Assembly: GCA_013820865.1 (NCBI GenBank)
Contig: JACDHU010000003.1
Location: 1-21,754, forward strand
Source: Chloroflexota bacterium
GTDB taxonomy: Bacteria; Chloroflexota; Limnocylindria; QHBO01
DNA length: 21,754 nucleotides
Direction: 5' to 3'
Below the pieces are notes generated by a model. That model was not told the origin of the DNA. It did not search any database and saw nothing but the letters and a program-made list of their open reading frames with translations. A program made the position numbers and the translations under genes. Position 1 is the stretch's first letter. Every line of letters begins with the position of its first letter. Below, one piece after another: positions 14,047 through 20,919 of the stretch.

Positions 14047-14365
14047 CGGCCCCGCGCAGGCCGTGGAGCTGCTCAAGGTGCATCAGGTCATGCAGGCCGA
14101 TGAACAGCAGCCACTCGCCACAGCGCAGGTGGCCCACCAGCGGATGAACGATGTGACAGCGCTGCATCTCGTGCCCGTCGACGCGAGCAGCGGCTTCGCG
14201 GATCGAGCGGCGCGACTTGTTCAGGAGCAGCAACAGGCGCTCGCGGGTCGCGTCGGGCGGTCCGGGGATGGACGGGATCACGGTCGGAGCCTGGTCGCCG
14301 ACAGGTGTGCCGCCAGCGTCGAGCGCGGCCCACATGGCCAGGAAGCGTCGGGCCGCGGGGTGCAT
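14024..14365 (-). CDS. Short DinB-like four-helix protein, possibly N-terminally truncated
   Basis: 113 residues. The second half, HPLVGHLRCGEWLLFIGLHD followed by LMHLEQLHGL, matches the end of DinB/YfiT-type proteins, where a His near HP, then HDxxH and a Gln-Leu pair, lie on the metal-binding helices. Typical members are 150-180 residues. Here the first helix and the first metal histidine appear missing, and the first 40 residues are not recognisable. A separate frame starts at ATG 14402, right after the preceding gene, and contains plausible N-terminal codons. A frameshift or sequence error near 14365-14400 is therefore possible. The ATG at 14365 has GAGG close upstream. DinB-like proteins are thiol/metal-dependent, but the substrate here is unknown. 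Confidence 0.5.
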   Translation of the reverse strand: MHPAARRFLAMWAALDAGGTPVGDQAPTVIPSIPGPPDATRERLLLLLNKSRRSIREAAARVDGHEMQRCHIVHPLVGHLRCGEWLLFIGLHDLMHLEQLHGLRGADAVSALA

Positions 14366-14403
14366 CGGCCTCGAGTGGCTCGAGCCAGGCCGCCGCGGCC
14401 ATT

Positions 14404-14733
14404 TCAGAGTCGCTCGAAGCGCTCGACCGGAATCACGAACACGGTTGCGCCGCCGACTTCCACCTCGACCGGGTACGGCATGTAGAACTCGCCGGGCTCC
14501 ATGATCGGCGGCATCGGGTTCACGAACTGCTTGCGCGAGTGGCAGTTGGCGCTGATGACTTCCAGCACGGCGTCGACCTGGTCGTCCTCAACGCCGACGA
14601 GGACCGTGGCATTGCCCTGCTTCAAGAAACCGCCCGACGAGTTGAAGCGCGTCGCGCGGTATTCCTTTTCGAGAAGCGCGTCGACGAGCGTCGCGGCGTC
14701 CTCGTTGTGCACGATGGCGGTGACGAGCTTCAT
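14404..14733 (-). CDS. darA: Cyclic-di-AMP receptor, PII-like (CdAR/DarA family)
   Basis: 109 residues, the typical size for the c-di-AMP-binding PII-like family (DarA/PstA). It begins MKLVTAIVHNEDAATLVDAL, and the nucleotide-site region FNSSGGFLKQGNATVLVGVE matches the family pattern T.GGFLR.GNTTLLIGVE closely. The later part, EVISANCHSR..., also fits. Such proteins form trimers and sense c-di-AMP; targets vary and are often unknown. AAGGAG lies 12 bases before the ATG, a rather long gap. It is the first gene of a three-gene unit and is preceded by a gene-free repeat region. No diadenylate cyclase is in the window. The symbol is by family only. Confidence 0.85.
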   Translation of the reverse strand: MKLVTAIVHNEDAATLVDALLEKEYRATRFNSSGGFLKQGNATVLVGVEDDQVDAVLEVISANCHSRKQFVNPMPPIMEPGEFYMPYPVEVEVGGATVFVIPVERFERL

Positions 14734-14790
14734 CGGTCAGCTGGGCTCCTTCGTTCACTGTGCGGGCACGGCTGTGGGCGGCCGGCTCCA

Positions 14791-14805
14791 ATTATGGCGC
14801 AGGGG
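14791..14805 (-). promoter_or_regulatory. Promoter-like site for the c-di-AMP receptor gene
   Basis: CCCCTGCGC followed by CATAAT (14796-14791) on the minus strand, about 58 bases before the ATG. The CCCCTGC block matches those at nuoA and nuoJ. No clear -35 is visible. Confidence 0.4.
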
Positions 14806-14895
14806 AGCACCCGAGGGCCACCCGTCACGCATTCCGCAGCCTTGTTCGGCGACTCGTTGCTTCGAGCGCGTTTCGTGCGGCGACATGCCGCGCTT

Positions 14896-15045
14896 TTGCA
14901 CCCGGGCGCAAACAACTGGCAAGCAGCGGGCATGTGGCAACTGATCCACCCCACCATTTGCACCCGGATGCAAATCGTTAGCCTCGAAGCGTGTCCGCGC
15001 GCCAGGATCGTCGGCTGCTTACCAGTTGTTTGCGCCCGGGTGCAA
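14896..15045. repeat. 34-bp inverted repeat pair enclosing a palindrome
   Basis: The arm 14896-14929 and the reverse complement of 15012-15045 agree at 32 of 34 bases; both begin TTGCACCCGGGCGCAAAC. Each arm contains its own near-palindrome, TTTGCRCCCGGGYGCAAR. Midway in the 82-base spacer is a third palindrome, ATTTGCACCCGGATGCAAAT (14956-14975), with seven perfect end pairs. The consensus TTTGCACCCGGGTGCAAA has even symmetry with a CG centre, as in many repressor operators. No recombinase or regulator gene is adjacent. Confidence 0.8.
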
Positions 15046-15094
15046 GCTCACGCGTCCTGGCGTACGAATCGGGCATCATCGCCGTGTCCAGCTC

Positions 15095-15110
15095 CGGGGT
15101 CACTGCCCCG
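15095..15110 (-). terminator. Small hairpin after the peptidase remnant
   Basis: CGGGG/CCCCG with a six-base loop, starting one base after the stop codon of the VanY-like remnant. No T-run follows. It may be a weak or Rho-assisted end for the pdxS-to-tmk transcript. Confidence 0.3.
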
Positions 15111-15111
15111 C

Positions 15112-15402
15112 TCACCGATGGTGTACGTACCAGAGCCACTCTCGCGGGGAGAGGCCCGACGAGCGAATCTGCGCCGCGACCTCTCGACCGTAGTAGCGGT
15201 AGTGCCAGATCTCGGTCCCATAGCAGTGCTTGGTGTTCTTCCCGTCCGCGTAGCTCAGTAGGAAGCCGTACTTCCATGCGTGCTTGGACAACCACGCGTG
15301 AGCCCCGGGGAATACATACGGCTCGATATCGAGGGTCGTGCCCATTTGATGCTCGCTGTGACCGGGACGGTTCGTGGTCAGCAGCAGGCTATGGTGAAGC
15401 AT
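15112..15402 (-). pseudogene. VanY-type D-Ala-D-Ala carboxypeptidase, 5'-truncated
   Basis: 96 residues matching the C-terminal catalytic part of the M15 (VanY/LAS) peptidases, which trim D-Ala from peptidoglycan stem peptides. The zinc/active-site pattern is intact: RPGHSEHQMGTTLDI with H18 and D25, then GTEIWHYRYYG with E64 and H67. The C-terminus ends normally. What is missing is the N-terminal half, including the usual signal anchor and the R(S/G)Y..Q helix. In frame, an upstream TGA is only seven codons before the ATG, and the tmk stop is 90 bases away, so there is no room for it. A remnant of a 5' deletion is the simplest reading. Without export it is unlikely to act on the cell wall. 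Confidence 0.65.
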
Positions 15403-15492
15403 GAATCCCCCGTAGTTCCAATGTCAGCTGCCGGCACGGTACGGCGATGGCCGCGCCTTCCTAGGAACGAAGGTACCGGGGCGCCGCTGTGG

Positions 15493-16137
15493 CTAGATGA
15501 GTGACGTGACGATCGCGCGGATGGCGGCGTCGGCATCGGACACGGAGCCGGAGCCGTCCACGACCCGGAATCGGTCGGGTTCCTCGGCGGCCAGGCGCAG
15601 GTAGGCCGCTCGCACCTGTTCGAAGAAGGCGACGCCCTCGGTGTCCTCGAAGCGGTTCCACTCGGTGCGCCGACGGGTTCGTTCCAGGCCGATCTCGACC
15701 GGCACGTCGAGGAGCAGGGTCAGGTCGGGGCTAAGGCCGGCAGTCGCGAAGTCCTGGAGGCGGCGCAGCTCGGACAGGTCGTTGCCGTAGCCGGCGCCCT
15801 GGTAGGCGAGCGACGAGTCGGTATAGCGCGCGCACACCACCCAGTCTCCGCGATCGAGTGCGGGACGGATCACGCGGGCGACGTGCTGCGCGCGTCCGGC
15901 GGCGTAGAGGAGCGCGTCGGCCCGCGGGTCGAGGTCATCGCTCATGCCGCGCACGTGCAGCACGATGCGCCGGATCTTCTCGCCCAGCGGTGTGCCGCCC
16001 GGCTCCTGGGTGAGCACGACGCGCAGCCTGCGGCCGCGCAGCCAGTCGGCCAGGTGCCGCGCAGCCGTGGTCTTGCCGCTGCCCTCGGGCCCTTCCAGCG
16101 TGATGAAGCGACCGCGTGACGGCGACGCTTCGGTCAC
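15493..16137 (-). CDS. tmk: Thymidylate kinase
   Basis: Phosphorylates dTMP to dTDP in the cytoplasm for DNA synthesis; 214 residues, normal length. The P-loop EGPEGSGKTT is at 15-24, QEPGGTPLGEKIR at 44-56, and the substrate loop CARYTDSSLAYQGAG at 102-116 (canonical DRYxDSSLAYQG; the first Asp is Ala here). A LID-like Arg-rich segment ERTRRRTEWNRFE follows, near 152-164. The start is GTG 16137, overlapping the stop of the upstream 30-residue peptide (GTGA). It is the last intact gene of the pdxS operon. Confidence 0.95.
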   Translation of the reverse strand: MTEASPSRGRFITLEGPEGSGKTTAARHLADWLRGRRLRVVLTQEPGGTPLGEKIRRIVLHVRGMSDDLDPRADALLYAAGRAQHVARVIRPALDRGDWVVCARYTDSSLAYQGAGYGNDLSELRRLQDFATAGLSPDLTLLLDVPVEIGLERTRRRTEWNRFEDTEGVAFFEQVRAAYLRLAAEEPDRFRVVDGSGSVSDADAAIRAIVTSLI

Positions 16138-16226
16138 GCCGGTGGCAGGACGCTGGTCGCCACGAGGGCCAGCATGACCAGCCCGAGGATGATCACCAGC
16201 GCGATTCTGCCGCCACGGCCGCTCAT
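16134..16226 (-). CDS. Small single-pass membrane peptide, 30 residues
   Basis: A 30-codon frame between the R3H ATPase gene and tmk. The peptide has a basic start (MSGRGGR) and then one hydrophobic helix (IALVIILGLVMLALVATSVL). The ATG is five bases after the ATPase stop and its own stop overlaps the tmk GTG (GTGA), so it fills the gap exactly and would couple translation of tmk. A longer open frame reaches 16367 but lies inside the ATPase gene. The function is unknown. It may be a genuine small membrane protein or mainly a coupling leader. Confidence 0.5.
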   Translation of the reverse strand: MSGRGGRIALVIILGLVMLALVATSVLPPA

Positions 16227-16230
16227 GAGG

Positions 16231-18084
16231 TCATCGCCACGGGCGGCCGTCCTCGGGGATGAGTTCGACGCGACGGTTCGGTTCGGATCCGCGGGAGCGG
16301 GACATGAGGGCGTTCTTTTCGGCCATCTGATGCTGGAGCCGTCGGACGTAGGCGTTCTGCGGGGCAAGCTCCTGCGGTCGGCCTGAGGTCTGTACCAGCC
16401 CGATGGCCTCGGCCGTCTCGCGCAGCGCCGTCTCCTGGGGATCGGCCTCGAGATCGAACAGCGACGCGAGCATGTTCTCCATCTGGAGCACGGTGTTCGT
16501 CTTGAGGACGTAGATCGGCACCCCGTTCGACTCCGCGTCGCGCAGGGCGGCGGGTTTGCGCTTGTAGTAGTTGCGCAGGGTCACGACCGCGTCGGCCTCG
16601 TCGAGGTCGCGGGCAACCGTCACCGGCACGCCGATCTCCCGCACCGATTGCTCGAGCCGTTTGCGGCTGACACCGAACGGGAAGACGCTCATCGAGCGCT
16701 GGCCCTTCGAGCGATCTGTCCGCGCACGGCTCGCGCCGATGGGCCGATCCACCACAGCCACGGCGTCCATCTCGGACAGCGCCTGCTCGAGCTGGAGATG
16801 TGCGTCCCGTCCGGGACCCGCGGCCCCCGACAGCCGCTCGCCGGGGAGCGACCGTTGCGTTCGCCCCCCCTCGCGGCCAAACGCTCCGGGCGTGGATCCC
16901 TCGCCCCCACCCGGTAGTGGCCGCAGGCCGCGCTCGTATCGGCCACCGGAGCTGCCGCTCCGCCCTCCGCGACCGAAGGCGCCGAATCCGCCCGTTGGCT
17001 CGAGTGGTGCGAAGGTGGGGCTGCCAGCCGGGGTCTCGGTGATCCGATAGTCGTACTTCGTCATGGCCTTGAGCTCGCCGGCCTGGTCGCGGTAACGCGA
17101 CTCGGGCGGGACCATGTGGCCGCGCAGAATGGCGTCGACCGTTTCGGCCACGTTGCGATGGACGATGACGTTGTCGCGCTCCACGATTTCGACCAGCACG
17201 TCGAAGGTCGGCGGCGCCTTGCGCTCCAGGACCGTCTTCTGCGTCCCGCGTCGGCGCGCCTCCTCGTCCCCGAGGGTCACCGGTTGGATGCCGCCGACCA
17301 GGTCGGACAGGGTGGGGTTGAGCATGAGGTTGTCGAGCGTGTTGCCGTGCGCCGTGCCGACCAGCTGTACGCCGCGCTCGGCGATGGTGCGGGCGGCGCC
17401 CGCCTCGAGTTCGGTCCCGATCTCGTCGATAACGATCACCTCGGGCATGTGATTCTCGACAGCCTCGATCATCACCTGGTGCTGCTCCGTCGGCGTGCGG
17501 ACCTGCATTCGCCGCGCCTCACCGATGCCGGGGTGCGGGATGTCCCCGTCGCCGGCAATCTCGTTGGAGGTATCGACCACGATGACCCGTTTGTGGAGAT
17601 CATCCGCCAAGACGCGCGCGACCTCGCGCAGCATGGTCGTCTTGCCTACGCCCGGCCGGCCGAGGATGAGCAGCGACTGACCGGTCTCGGTGATGTCCCG
17701 GATGATGTCGATCGTTCCGAACACCGCGCGGCCGATGCGGCACGTCAGACCGACCACCTTGCCGGCGCGGTTGCGAATGGCGCTGATCCGATGCAGCGTG
17801 CGCTCGATCCCTGCGCGATTGTCGTCGCCGAACGCGCCGATGTGGTCGATGACGTGCGCGATGTCGGCTTCGGTGATCTCGCGGTCGAGCAGGTCTTCCT
17901 CGCCGGTGGTGAAGCGGGCCTGTGGCCGACGGCCGAGATCCATCACGACCTCGAGCAGGTCGGTGCGATTGGCAACGCCGCGCAACCGTTCGCAGATCTC
18001 CAGTGGCAGCGCCTCCATCAGGGCGTCGAGGTCGTCGGTCGTCTCGCGGCGTTCCACGTTTCGTCTGGCCTCCCCTGTGATCAT
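16231..18084 (-). CDS. R3H-domain AAA ATPase (SpoIIIAA/Ycf45-like)
   Basis: 617 residues from ATG 18084, which overlaps the upstream stop (ATGA). An N-terminal helical region (1-110) leads to an ATPase core with Walker A GRPGVGKTT (142-150), Walker B VIVIDEIGTELE (216-227) and the AHGNTLDNL sensor-like region (245-253), as in the SpoIIIAA/Ycf45 group. A low-complexity Gly/Arg/Ser linker (about 365-428) follows. The C-terminal part has NTVLQMENMLASLF and ends with an R3H single-strand nucleic-acid-binding domain (ALRETAEAIGLV, then LAPQNAYVRRLQHQMAEKN near 573-591, and SRGSEPNRRVELIP). The family is widespread in Chloroflexota, cyanobacteria and Firmicutes, and its cellular job is poorly known. 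Binding of RNA or single-stranded DNA is inferred from R3H. Confidence 0.88.
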   Translation of the reverse strand: MITGEARRNVERRETTDDLDALMEALPLEICERLRGVANRTDLLEVVMDLGRRPQARFTTGEEDLLDREITEADIAHVIDHIGAFGDDNRAGIERTLHRISAIRNRAGKVVGLTCRIGRAVFGTIDIIRDITETGQSLLILGRPGVGKTTMLREVARVLADDLHKRVIVVDTSNEIAGDGDIPHPGIGEARRMQVRTPTEQHQVMIEAVENHMPEVIVIDEIGTELEAGAARTIAERGVQLVGTAHGNTLDNLMLNPTLSDLVGGIQPVTLGDEEARRRGTQKTVLERKAPPTFDVLVEIVERDNVIVHRNVAETVDAILRGHMVPPESRYRDQAGELKAMTKYDYRITETPAGSPTFAPLEPTGGFGAFGRGGRSGSSGGRYERGLRPLPGGGEGSTPGAFGREGGRTQRSLPGERLSGAAGPGRDAHLQLEQALSEMDAVAVVDRPIGASRARTDRSKGQRSMSVFPFGVSRKRLEQSVREIGVPVTVARDLDEADAVVTLRNYYKRKPAALRDAESNGVPIYVLKTNTVLQMENMLASLFDLEADPQETALRETAEAIGLVQTSGRPQELAPQNAYVRRLQHQMAEKNALMSRSRGSEPNRRVELIPEDGRPWR

Positions 18085-19136
18085 CGGGTTGCCGGCACCA
18101 TGGCCGGTTGTCGTACCTGCGCGCGCACCTCGCGCACGAGGAGTGTGACGCGTCCGATCGGCTCGAACCCGGTTGCTGCTGCAGCGCGCATGCCGGCTGA
18201 CTCGTATGTTCTCACCGGAGCCAGGATGCCTGCATTCATCGCGTCGCTGCCCATGCGCATCAGCGCGGCGCGCACGAAGCGCGCGCCATCGGTCCCGTCG
18301 CGAATCAGGAAGCGCAGGTAGTGCGGTCCGCCCTTGCAGGCACCGTGTTGCGCGAACCCTCCGGAACGCTGCTCCGCCGGCAACATCCAGGCGTCGACCT
18401 CGCTGAAGTGGAGGATCGGGTTGAGCGCCGAGCGCGGCACAATACCCTCGCGCCCGACCGATTCCCAATCGGCAGCGTTATAGCCCTCGATGCGCGCGAT
18501 GGCCGGCGGCGTGGCATGACTCCACAGGTCGAACAGGTGCCATGCGTCGGGAGCTCCGGCCGCCTGGAGATCGGGCAGGTCGACCGCGGCCGTGGACGCG
18601 TGTCGCCCATCGCGCGCCACCATTGAGCGCAGCCACGAGCGCGGACCGCGCGTCGCCTCCGGGGCACGCCACCAGATCTCCTCCTGGGCGTAGGCCATGA
18701 AGCTCGATTGGCCGAAGAGCTCGAGGTTCTCGCGGACATCGGCACAGGCAGCGTGGAAGCGACCGACATCGTGTCGGGCACCCTCTTCGACCATGGCGCC
18801 GAGCAACTCGTACCGAATCTCGCCCGCCATCGGGCCCTCGGCCGCGTCCAGCTCGGTGATGGCCCAATCGTCGCGGTGCGGCTCCTCTACCGCCCGGCAG
18901 CTCCCAACGAGATCGCCGTCGAGCTCCGCCACGAGGTGGACCGATGGCGCCCGCAACGGAACCCACGACGGGATGAGGGTCGAGAGGCTGATGCGCGGCG
19001 ACTCGGCGTTCGGTGCCGGTACCCCAAGGCTGCGGCGATGCGCGTCGGCCGAGGCGTGCACTCGGCGAGACAGGTCGGCCAGCGCCTGTCGATCGGTGAG
19101 ACGCGCGGTGCGGATCGTGCGCGGTGAGTCGATCAC
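18081..19136 (-). CDS. GNAT-like N-acetyltransferase-superfamily protein
   Basis: 351 residues. The first half looks like a GNAT fold: an N-terminal strand/helix (IRTARLTDRQALADLSRRVH), VHLVAELDGDLVGSCRAVEE near 66-85, and a closing ENLELFGQSSFMAYAQEEIW like the GNAT alpha4-beta7 region (NxxLYxxxGF). The second half (about 185-345) appears to repeat the fold weakly (ARFVRAALMRMGSDAMNAG, TYESAGMRAAAATGFEPIG). A clear acetyl-CoA loop (Q/RxxGxG/A) is not obvious in either half, so catalysis is uncertain and the substrate unknown. Both ends overlap neighbours by four bases (ATGA), between pdxT and the R3H ATPase. Confidence 0.6.
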   Translation of the reverse strand: MIDSPRTIRTARLTDRQALADLSRRVHASADAHRRSLGVPAPNAESPRISLSTLIPSWVPLRAPSVHLVAELDGDLVGSCRAVEEPHRDDWAITELDAAEGPMAGEIRYELLGAMVEEGARHDVGRFHAACADVRENLELFGQSSFMAYAQEEIWWRAPEATRGPRSWLRSMVARDGRHASTAAVDLPDLQAAGAPDAWHLFDLWSHATPPAIARIEGYNAADWESVGREGIVPRSALNPILHFSEVDAWMLPAEQRSGGFAQHGACKGGPHYLRFLIRDGTDGARFVRAALMRMGSDAMNAGILAPVRTYESAGMRAAAATGFEPIGRVTLLVREVRAQVRQPAMVPATR

Positions 19137-19744
19137 GCCGTCCGCTCGACGCCTTCGGAGATCATCTGCGCCAGGAGCCGATGCATGCGGCGATCACCGG
19201 TCAGCTCGGGATGGAACGCCGTTGCCAGGACGCTCCCCGTCCGCACGGCCACCGGCTGACCGTCTGGATCGCGCGCCAGGACCTCCGTCCGCGGGCCGAC
19301 ATGGGTGACCACGGGCGCGCGGATGAAGACGCCGTGGAGTGGCTCGTGGCCGAGCACGGGGACCTCGAGATCGGCCTCGAAGGAGTCCAATTGACGGCCG
19401 TAGGCGTTGCGGCGCACCTCGATATCGAGCATCCCAAAGACCGGGTCCTCGCCGTCAGCGTTGCGCTCGGCAAGGAGGATCATGCCCGCGCAGGTGCCGA
19501 GCATCGGCGCGCCGGCGCGGCCCAGGGCGGCAATCGGCTCGCGCAGGCCGTATGCATCGATGAGCTTGCGCATTGCGGTCGACTCGCCGCCCGGCAGGAT
19601 GAGCGCATCGAGATCAACGAGGTCGCGCGGCAACCGGACCTCGACCGCATCGGCGCCGATCTCGCGAATGGCGTTCACGTGCTCGCGGACGGCGCCCTGC
19701 ACGGCGAGCACGCCGATGCGGGACGGTCGTGCGGAGTCGCTCAC
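19133..19744 (-). CDS. pdxT: Pyridoxal 5'-phosphate synthase glutaminase subunit PdxT
   Basis: Hydrolyses glutamine and passes ammonia to PdxS for vitamin B6 synthesis; 203 residues. The catalytic triad is visible: Cys85 in MLGTCAGMILLAER, and His178 and Glu180 in AFHPELTGDRRMHR. The LILPGGESTAMRKL motif is at 48-61. The frame is open further upstream through pdxS, but GTG 19744 is chosen because it gives the usual RIGVLAVQGAVREH N-terminus, and AGGA (19756-19753) lies eight bases before it, overlapping the pdxS stop. The stop overlaps the next gene's ATG (ATGA). Confidence 0.95.
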   Translation of the reverse strand: MSDSARPSRIGVLAVQGAVREHVNAIREIGADAVEVRLPRDLVDLDALILPGGESTAMRKLIDAYGLREPIAALGRAGAPMLGTCAGMILLAERNADGEDPVFGMLDIEVRRNAYGRQLDSFEADLEVPVLGHEPLHGVFIRAPVVTHVGPRTEVLARDPDGQPVAVRTGSVLATAFHPELTGDRRMHRLLAQMISEGVERTA

Positions 19745-19754
19745 GATATCGGTC

Positions 19755-20645
19755 CTACCAGCCGCGGGTGGCCAGGCGCTCCTCCACCGGGATCTCTGTC
19801 GAAGAGATGCCGCGCATCGGCTCACCCAGGCCGGTGCTGACCTCGACCAGGATCTCCGGATTGTCGAAGTGCGTGGCAGCCTTGACAATGGCCCGCGCGT
19901 ATCGCTCGGGATCAGCGCTCTTGAAGATGCCGGAGCCGACGAACACGGCCTGGGCGCCGAGCTGGCGCATGAGGCTCGCGTCGGCTGGTGTCGCCACGCC
20001 ACCGGCGCTGAAGTTCGGGACCGGTAGTTCGCCAAGTTCCGCGGTCTGCTTGACGATGTCGTATGGCGCTCGGAGCTCCTTCGCGGCGGCGAAGAGCTCA
20101 TCGGTACGCATGTTGGTCAGCTCGCGGATGCCCTTCTGGACGGCGCGCATGTGGCGCACGGCCTCCACGATGTCGCCCGTGCCGGCCTCGCCCTTGGTGC
20201 GGATCATGGCCGCGCCCTCGCCGATCCGTCGCAGGGCCTCGCCCAGGTCACGGCAGCCGCACACGAACGGCACACTGAATTCGTGCTTGTCGATGTGGTG
20301 CTCCTCGTCGGCCGGCGTCAGCACCTCGGACTCGTCGATGTAGTCGACCTCGAGCGACTGGAGGATCTGCGCCTCCGCGAAATGACCGATGCGGCACTTG
20401 GCCATGACCGGGATGGTGGTCGCGTTCTTGATCTCCTCGATCAGCTTCGGGTCGCTCATGCGCGCCACGCCGCCGTCCCTGCGGATGTCGAATGGCACGC
20501 GTTCCAGTGCCATGACCGCGACGGCCCCCGCCTCTTCGGCGATCTTCGCCTGGTCGGCCGTGACGACGTCCATGATCACGCCGCCAGCCAGCATCCGGGC
20601 CAGCCCAACCTTGGTGGCCCAGGTTGATCGTTCAATGGTGGTCAT
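19755..20645 (-). CDS. pdxS: Pyridoxal 5'-phosphate synthase subunit PdxS
   Basis: The synthase that builds pyridoxal phosphate from ribose 5-phosphate, glyceraldehyde 3-phosphate and ammonia; 296 residues, normal length. The N-terminus TKVGLARMLAGGVIMDVVTA carries the catalytic Asp (D26). The two catalytic lysines are K83 in PVMAKCRIGHFAEAQ and K151 in MIRTKGEAGTGDI. The family signature VMALERVPFDIRRDGGVARM is complete. AAGGAA lies five bases before the ATG. It is the first gene of the operon ending with tmk. A TAGAAT element and a strong hairpin precede it. Confidence 0.97.
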   Translation of the reverse strand: MTTIERSTWATKVGLARMLAGGVIMDVVTADQAKIAEEAGAVAVMALERVPFDIRRDGGVARMSDPKLIEEIKNATTIPVMAKCRIGHFAEAQILQSLEVDYIDESEVLTPADEEHHIDKHEFSVPFVCGCRDLGEALRRIGEGAAMIRTKGEAGTGDIVEAVRHMRAVQKGIRELTNMRTDELFAAAKELRAPYDIVKQTAELGELPVPNFSAGGVATPADASLMRQLGAQAVFVGSGIFKSADPERYARAIVKAATHFDNPEILVEVSTGLGEPMRGISSTEIPVEERLATRGW

Positions 20646-20669
20646 TCATGTTCCTTGCGCGGGACCGAT

Positions 20670-20686
20670 GCGGCGCTTCGCGCCGC
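20670..20686 (-). promoter_or_regulatory. Hairpin in the pdxS 5' leader
   Basis: GCGGCGC GAA GCGCCGC on the minus strand, a perfect seven-pair stem with a GAA triloop. It lies about 10 bases after the predicted transcription start and 14 bases before the AAGGAA site. No T-run follows, so it is more likely a 5' structure than a terminator. Confidence 0.5.
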
Positions 20687-20702
20687 TCGGATTCGATCAT
20701 CC

Positions 20703-20708
20703 ATTCTA
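20703..20708 (-). promoter_or_regulatory. -10-like element of the pdxS operon
   Basis: TAGAAT on the minus strand, 58 bases before the pdxS ATG. No clear -35 is seen, and the CCCCTGC block found at nuoA, nuoJ and the c-di-AMP receptor gene is absent here. Confidence 0.4.
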
Positions 20709-20894
20709 CTCCGAGCGTGCCGAGATGGCGTTCTTGCGCTTCGGGCATCGACCGCCATTGCGGGCTCCGATTCTCTTCGGGCGGGCGTTTCGGTGGCATG
20801 AGTAACCGAATAGTCGTCGCTTCCTAATCGGTCGGCCCCGACGCGTCCGAAGGGAGCGACAAGCCTGCGCGCGGAGCTGGGCGAAGTTCGTTGG

Positions 20895-20913
20895 TATGAT
20901 CGCGTGCAGGAAG
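20895..20913 (+). promoter_or_regulatory. TATGAT element and ribosome binding site of the HNH gene
   Basis: TATGAT (20895-20900) is a good -10 hexamer, followed by AGGAAG (20908-20913) six bases before ATG 20920. The upstream in-frame ATG at 20896 lies inside the hexamer and so cannot be the start if this promoter is used. The leader would be only about 10-15 bases. Confidence 0.45.
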
Positions 20914-20919
20914 CGCGTG

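Larger units (their letters stand above)
14734..15111. other. Gene-free stretch with repeats and a promoter-like site
   Basis: No convincing coding frame is seen on either strand. It holds the promoter-like site for the c-di-AMP receptor gene (14791-14805), the 34-bp inverted repeat and central palindrome (14896-15045), and a small hairpin just after the peptidase remnant (15095-15110). Open frames that cross it are interrupted by the palindromes and resemble no known protein. Confidence 0.6.
20646..20919. other. Divergent promoter region between pdxS and the HNH gene
   Basis: No gene is supported here. The left half carries the pdxS leader with hairpin and TAGAAT. The right edge carries TATGAT and the ribosome binding site of the HNH gene. 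The middle (about 20715-20880) shows nothing I can name. Confidence 0.6.

Noticed and set aside
14896..15045. CRISPR-like array
   Set aside because: The repeats are inverted and only two long copies exist, with unequal spacing and no cas genes.
17116..18321. 401-codon plus-strand frame opposite the R3H ATPase
   Set aside because: Antisense to Walker A/B motifs and without its own domain.
18085..18468. 128-residue N-terminal extension of the R3H ATPase
   Set aside because: Arg-rich shadow of the GNAT-like gene. The ATGA overlap at 18084 gives the better start.
20896..20919. Earlier ATG for the HNH gene
   Set aside because: It lies inside the TATGAT element, and the ribosome binding site sits downstream of it.
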